Of a DNA stretch of 53,510 bases, positions 50,475-53,510 are shown piece by piece. The stretch's first letter is position 1. The number at the start of each line of letters is the position of its first letter. The position numbers and the translations under genes are program-made. The notes beneath the pieces are model-generated. The model searched no databases. It had not been told where the DNA came from and worked only from the letters and a program-made list of their open reading frames with translations. Source of the DNA: CAYUNT01 sp964446285 (GTDB lineage Bacteria > Sumerlaeota > Sumerlaeia > SLMS01 > CAYUNT01); contig CAYUNT010000005.1 in NCBI GenBank assembly GCA_964446285.1, positions 1-53,510 of the forward strand, in the 5' to 3' direction.

Positions 50475-51257
50475 ATGAATTCCGCACCGCCCGAAGTGGA
50501 AGCGCCCGCCGTTGCCGTTGGGGATTTGTCGGTTCGTTTTGGCGAACACTGGGCATTGGAGGACGTGACGTTTTCCGCGCCCGAGGGGACGTTTATGGCT
50601 ATTCTCGGGCCGAACGGGAGCGGAAAAACCACGCTGCTGAAAGTGCTTCTCGGGCTTGTTCGCCCCACGCACGGACAGGCCATGCTCCACGGCAATCCGC
50701 CCGCCGACCTTTCTCCGTCCCAAGTGGGCTATGTTCCTCAGATGAAGTCGCTCGACCGCACATTTCCGGCGCGGGCGCTCGAATTGGTGGCTTCGGGGCT
50801 GCGTTTTTGCTGGCCGATGTGGCTTGGCGCCGCCGACCGCCGCCGTGCGCTCGATGCTCTGGATCGTGTGGGCGCGGCGCATCTGGCCTCGCGCCAGATC
50901 AGCCATCTTTCCGGCGGCGAACTCCAGCGCGTGTATCTGGCGCGCACATTTATCCACTCGCCGCGACTTGTTCTTCTAGATGAACCCGCCACAGGAATCG
51001 ACGCTCCCGGCGAGGCGGACTTGTATCGTATTCTCGATTCCTATCGTTCGGAATCCGGCGCAACGATTCTGATGATCACGCACGACTGGGAGGTTGCCTA
51101 CCACCACGCCGACCGCGTTTTGCTGCTCAACCGCCGGTGCGTGGCCTACGGCCCTCCCGAAGAGGCTCTGCGCGAAGAGCCGTTGCGCGCCGCGTTTGGG
51201 CACGTCGGCCATGCGCACGCCATTTTGCGATTCCCAGGAGAGCATGCGGATGACTGA
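50475..51257 (+). CDS. Metal-type ABC transporter ATP-binding protein
   Basis: 260 aa. Walker A GPNGSGKTTLLK (about 48-59), Q-loop YVPQMKSLDRTFP, signature LSGGELQRV, Walker B LVLLDEPATGID, H-loop ITHDW. The Q-loop context and the permease next to it match the ZnuC/MntB family for zinc or manganese uptake. The substrate-binding protein is not in the window. ATG 50475; the earlier reading from 50451 is less likely. The stop overlaps the permease start by 8 nt. Confidence 0.93.
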   Translation: MNSAPPEVEAPAVAVGDLSVRFGEHWALEDVTFSAPEGTFMAILGPNGSGKTTLLKVLLGLVRPTHGQAMLHGNPPADLSPSQVGYVPQMKSLDRTFPARALELVASGLRFCWPMWLGAADRRRALDALDRVGAAHLASRQISHLSGGELQRVYLARTFIHSPRLVLLDEPATGIDAPGEADLYRILDSYRSESGATILMITHDWEVAYHHADRVLLLNRRCVAYGPPEEALREEPLRAAFGHVGHAHAILRFPGEHADD

Positions 51258-52050
51258 AGTGTTCGACATGCCCTTCATGCAACGCGCGCTCGCCGCCGGA
51301 CTCCTCATCGGGCTGCTGTCGAGTTATTTCGGTGTGTTTGTTGTGCAAAGGGGGCTGAGTTTCTTCGGCGATGGACTTGCGCATGCGGCCTTTGGCGGAG
51401 TGGCGCTCGGACTGTTGATCGGCGCGGAACCGCTTTGGATCGCTGTGCCATTTACCATCGTAGCTGCACTGGGCATCGTCTGGGTGCGCGACCGCACGCG
51501 TCTGGGCGGCGACACCGCGATCGGCATCTTTTTCGCCGTTTCGATGGCGCTGGGAGTCCTTTTTCTCTCGATGAGGAAGGGATTCTCCGCAGACGCCTTT
51601 TCGTATCTCTTTGGTTCGATTCTTTCTGTGCAGCCGATGGATTTATGGGTGGCATGCGCCGTGGCGGTGGGGGCCTGCGCCACGCTTCCGCTCTGGGGGC
51701 GCTGGGCTTATGCCACATTCGACCGCGAACTGGCTTCTTCCGACCGCGTGCCTGTGCTGCGCGACGACTACCTGCTGGCCGTCTGCCTGGCCGTCACGGT
51801 TGTGGTGGCCATGAAAGTAATCGGCATCGTGCTTGTCGCGGCGTTTCTGGTGATTCCGGCGGCGGCGGCGCGGCTTCTTGCCCGAACGTTTTTCTCGATG
51901 ACCCTGATTTCCATGACGATTGGCGCGGCGAGCGCCGTGGCCGGACTCTGGGCGTCTTACGCCCTCGACATCCCAAGTGGGCCGGCCATCATTTTGCTGC
52001 AAGCTGCTGTCTTTTTCTTCGCCGCCCTTGCGCGAGGCAAACCGGCTTGA
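51250..52050 (+). CDS. Metal ABC transporter permease (ZnuB/MntC family)
   Basis: 266 aa with about eight membrane segments. GLLIGLLSSYFGVFVVQRGLSFFGDGLAHAAFGG and GDTAIGIFFAVSMALGVL are family motifs, as is VVAMKVIGIVLVAAFLVIPAAAARLL. Pairs with the ATPase to import Zn2+, Mn2+ or Fe2+. AGGAG stands 9 nt before ATG 51250. Overlaps the ATPase gene, so coupled. Confidence 0.93.
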   Translation: MTEVFDMPFMQRALAAGLLIGLLSSYFGVFVVQRGLSFFGDGLAHAAFGGVALGLLIGAEPLWIAVPFTIVAALGIVWVRDRTRLGGDTAIGIFFAVSMALGVLFLSMRKGFSADAFSYLFGSILSVQPMDLWVACAVAVGACATLPLWGRWAYATFDRELASSDRVPVLRDDYLLAVCLAVTVVVAMKVIGIVLVAAFLVIPAAAARLLARTFFSMTLISMTIGAASAVAGLWASYALDIPSGPAIILLQAAVFFFAALARGKPA

Positions 52051-52083
52051 TCCGGTGCGGAAAAGCAACGCCGCAAGAGAAGA

Positions 52084-52143
52084 TTCTACCACGAAAAGCG
52101 CGAAAATAACGAATTTTTCTGCTCTTTCGTGGTGAAAATCTTC
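52084..52143. repeat. Hairpin of the cacgaaaagcg class between convergent genes
   Basis: Left arm ttctaccacgaaaagcgcga (52084-52113); right arm tctttcgtggtgaaaatctt (52124-52143) is its imperfect complement. It fills the 107-bp gap between the permease and the radical SAM gene, which face each other. Confidence 0.88.
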
Positions 52144-52157
52144 CTCTTCTTCCGGTT

Positions 52158-53216
52158 TCATCCGGGCGAGGTCGAGCGCATCCGCTGCACGTTCAGGCAT
52201 CCGCGGCACGCCTCGGGGACCTGCCCCGCCGCCCATTGACGCCGAAACTCGCTATATTCCGCCCCCGCGATAAGTTCCAGCAGCCGCACCGCCCGCAAAT
52301 TCCCCATCACGCCGCTTGCTCGGGGCTTGTCCTTCTGATACGGGCGCATATCGAGCCGGTTCAGATAGCAGCAAGGAGAAACATAGCCTTCCCAATCCAC
52401 AAACACGTTATCGAGCGGCTGAACAAGGCAGGTGTGTTCGGGGGCGTTTCGCTGAGGATGAAGGAAAAACTCCAAACCCAGCCTCGCACAGGCCTCTCGC
52501 GCCCGCCCGCCTGTATCCTCATACAGAGCCTGCTCCTGGGGCGTCAGATCGCGGGCAAGGCCCGTGTTCCAGAGCGCCAACTCCAACTCAGCCCGCGCCG
52601 TGGCGCTTTCCATGTGTTTGGCATAGAAGCGGTCAAAGCCCGCCCGCGCCGCCTTCTCGACCGCCAGCGGCAGTTCGGCCAAGTTCGTTTTCATCATTAC
52701 AAATACCCAGCCGAGTGCGGTTTTCGCCCCAACGTCGCGACGCATTGCGCTAAATTTGCTTGTGTTATCCAATATTGTCTCGAATTGACCTCGCCCCCGC
52801 ACCCCCTCGTAGGTTTCCGCGCGTCCGGCGTCGATGGACACGCAGACCATGTCTGCTCCGGCTTCGAGAATGCCGCGTGCCATCTCGCCGCGCAGGAGCG
52901 TTCCGTTGGTCACGAGCGCCGCGGCGGCGCCCGACTCGCCCGCCCGGCCAAGAAAATGAGGCAGGTTGGGATTGAGCGTCGGCTCGCCCCACCCGACGAA
53001 ACTCACGTAGCGGAACCGTCCGAGCGCCGGGAGAATCTCCGCGTCGAACAATTCGCGCTTCATCAGCCCCTGCGGAACCTCGTCGAAATGGCGCGGACAC
53101 ATGGCGCAGCGCAGGTTGCAGGCATAGCTAGGCTCGATCATGACGTGGGCCGGGAAACGCTGAGGTGGCGCTTCCGGGCCGGATGTGGATGCTTTCGCTG
53201 TATCTGGAAAACTCAT
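52158..53216 (-). CDS. Radical SAM/SPASM-type protein
   Basis: 352 aa. [4Fe-4S]-SAM motif CNLRCAMC (about 36-43), then GWGEPTLNPNLP (about 75) and VTNGTLL. The C-terminus has a Cys-rich SPASM-type region: CLVQPLDNVFVDWEGYVSPCC, then CRGCLN. Many such proteins modify peptides or make cofactors; the substrate is unknown, as no peptide gene is near. ATG 53216 follows GAGGGT by about 9 nt. A longer frame reaching 53429 passes through 9-mer repeats and is not used. Confidence 0.9.
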   Translation of the reverse strand: MSFPDTAKASTSGPEAPPQRFPAHVMIEPSYACNLRCAMCPRHFDEVPQGLMKRELFDAEILPALGRFRYVSFVGWGEPTLNPNLPHFLGRAGESGAAAALVTNGTLLRGEMARGILEAGADMVCVSIDAGRAETYEGVRGRGQFETILDNTSKFSAMRRDVGAKTALGWVFVMMKTNLAELPLAVEKAARAGFDRFYAKHMESATARAELELALWNTGLARDLTPQEQALYEDTGGRAREACARLGLEFFLHPQRNAPEHTCLVQPLDNVFVDWEGYVSPCCYLNRLDMRPYQKDKPRASGVMGNLRAVRLLELIAGAEYSEFRRQWAAGQVPEACRGCLNVQRMRSTSPG

Positions 53217-53289
53217 TCGTTTTTTTACCCTCAAATCCTGATACTGATCCAAAACCTCTGCCGAATAGTTGCCTTTGTATCGCGAAAAT

Positions 53290-53334
53290 GGGACCGGAGG
53301 GACAAGTGGGATCTGTGGAACGCATAGGACCGAC
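53290..53334 (+). repeat. 9-base repeat tract in the right-edge region
   Basis: gggaccgga, gggacaagt, gggatctgt, ggaacgcat, aggaccgac. Upstream of the radical SAM gene. The remaining right-edge sequence to 53510 shows no gene. Confidence 0.88.
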
Positions 53335-53510
53335 GGAGCGCTTGCCAACAAAGACTCACATCGTCCTGTAATCAACGCCCCTTCTTCTCCGTCCAAGTCA
53401 ATCCTATCCCCCGATGCGCCATAGGTCAACGAACAATCCCACTGCTCCTTTGGCTCGGGCGCATCTCAGTTTTTTGCAGGGTCAGTCATGCCAGCGTGAG
53501 GGTAGAGCAA

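Overview
GC-rich (by eye above 60%) chromosomal DNA of an uncultured-looking Gram-negative bacterium. Pointers: a lipopolysaccharide-heptosyltransferase-like GT9 domain, type II secretion-style pseudopilins, lipoproteins, a GH18 chitinase-like secreted protein, and Shine-Dalgarno sites of the AAGGAG/GGAGGT type. The pseudopilin, the chitinase-like gene and the repeat types recall candidate phyla such as Sumerlaeota or Hydrogenedentota, or the planctomycete side of the tree. That placement is inference; there is no rRNA or ribosomal-protein gene here to test it. I saw no tRNA, rRNA, CRISPR array or phage.

Layout. 0.2-6 kb (+): C-terminal processing protease, PHP-domain protein, large lipoprotein. 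6.2-7.9 kb (+): a lone response regulator and a receiver-PP2C phosphatase. 8.2-12.6 kb (-): HtpX-like M48 protease with a zinc ribbon, a RAYT transposase cassette, nitroreductase, LemA, and a TFIIB-type zinc-finger protein. 12.7-14.2 kb: a MITE-like element, a pseudopilin and a membrane protein. 14.5-18.1 kb (+): LytS/LytTR two-component pair and a Gfo/Idh/MocA oxidoreductase. 18.1-31.2 kb: mostly surface-polysaccharide enzymes (GT-C membrane protein, polysaccharide pyruvyl transferase, GT4, tandem GT2, degenerate WecA-like protein), with DUF58, RuvX, PolX and a TPR protein between them. 31.3-39.6 kb: Mn/Fe superoxide dismutase (-), then (+) secreted GH18/beta-helix protein, DmpA-type peptidase, Asp/Glu racemase, GNAT and a truncated aroA. 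40-47 kb (-): GT2-GT9 fusion, N-acyl-D-amino-acid deacylase, beta-propeller protein, Mrp. 47.8-53.2 kb: site-2 protease with CBS domains, HhH-GPD glycosylase, Zn/Mn-type ABC transporter, radical SAM/SPASM protein.

The most unusual thing is the repeat landscape. Two superfamilies of degenerate short tandem repeats recur throughout: a 7-base unit (GTTGTGR, with a CAGTGRN companion) and a 9-base unit (GGGACNTAT/AAAGGACNN, and a hairpin-forming CACGAAAAA/CGCAGAGGA class). They sit at 3' ends of genes, often as inverted arms, and also inside coding sequences. There the inserted length keeps the frame and writes three-residue (9-mer) or seven-residue (7-mer) peptide repeats. One tract ends a truncated aroA, one gives polX its stop codon, and one forms the N-terminus of the TPR protein. 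Separate palindrome families are also present: RAYT-linked REP-like, the cttggRc-N3-gYccaag type, and a 33-bp direct repeat.

Functional threads: envelope and polysaccharide building; envelope quality control (CtpA, HtpX, LemA, site-2 protease); and D-amino-acid or peptidoglycan-fragment turnover (DmpA-like peptidase, racemase, D-aminoacylase, chitinase-like protein).
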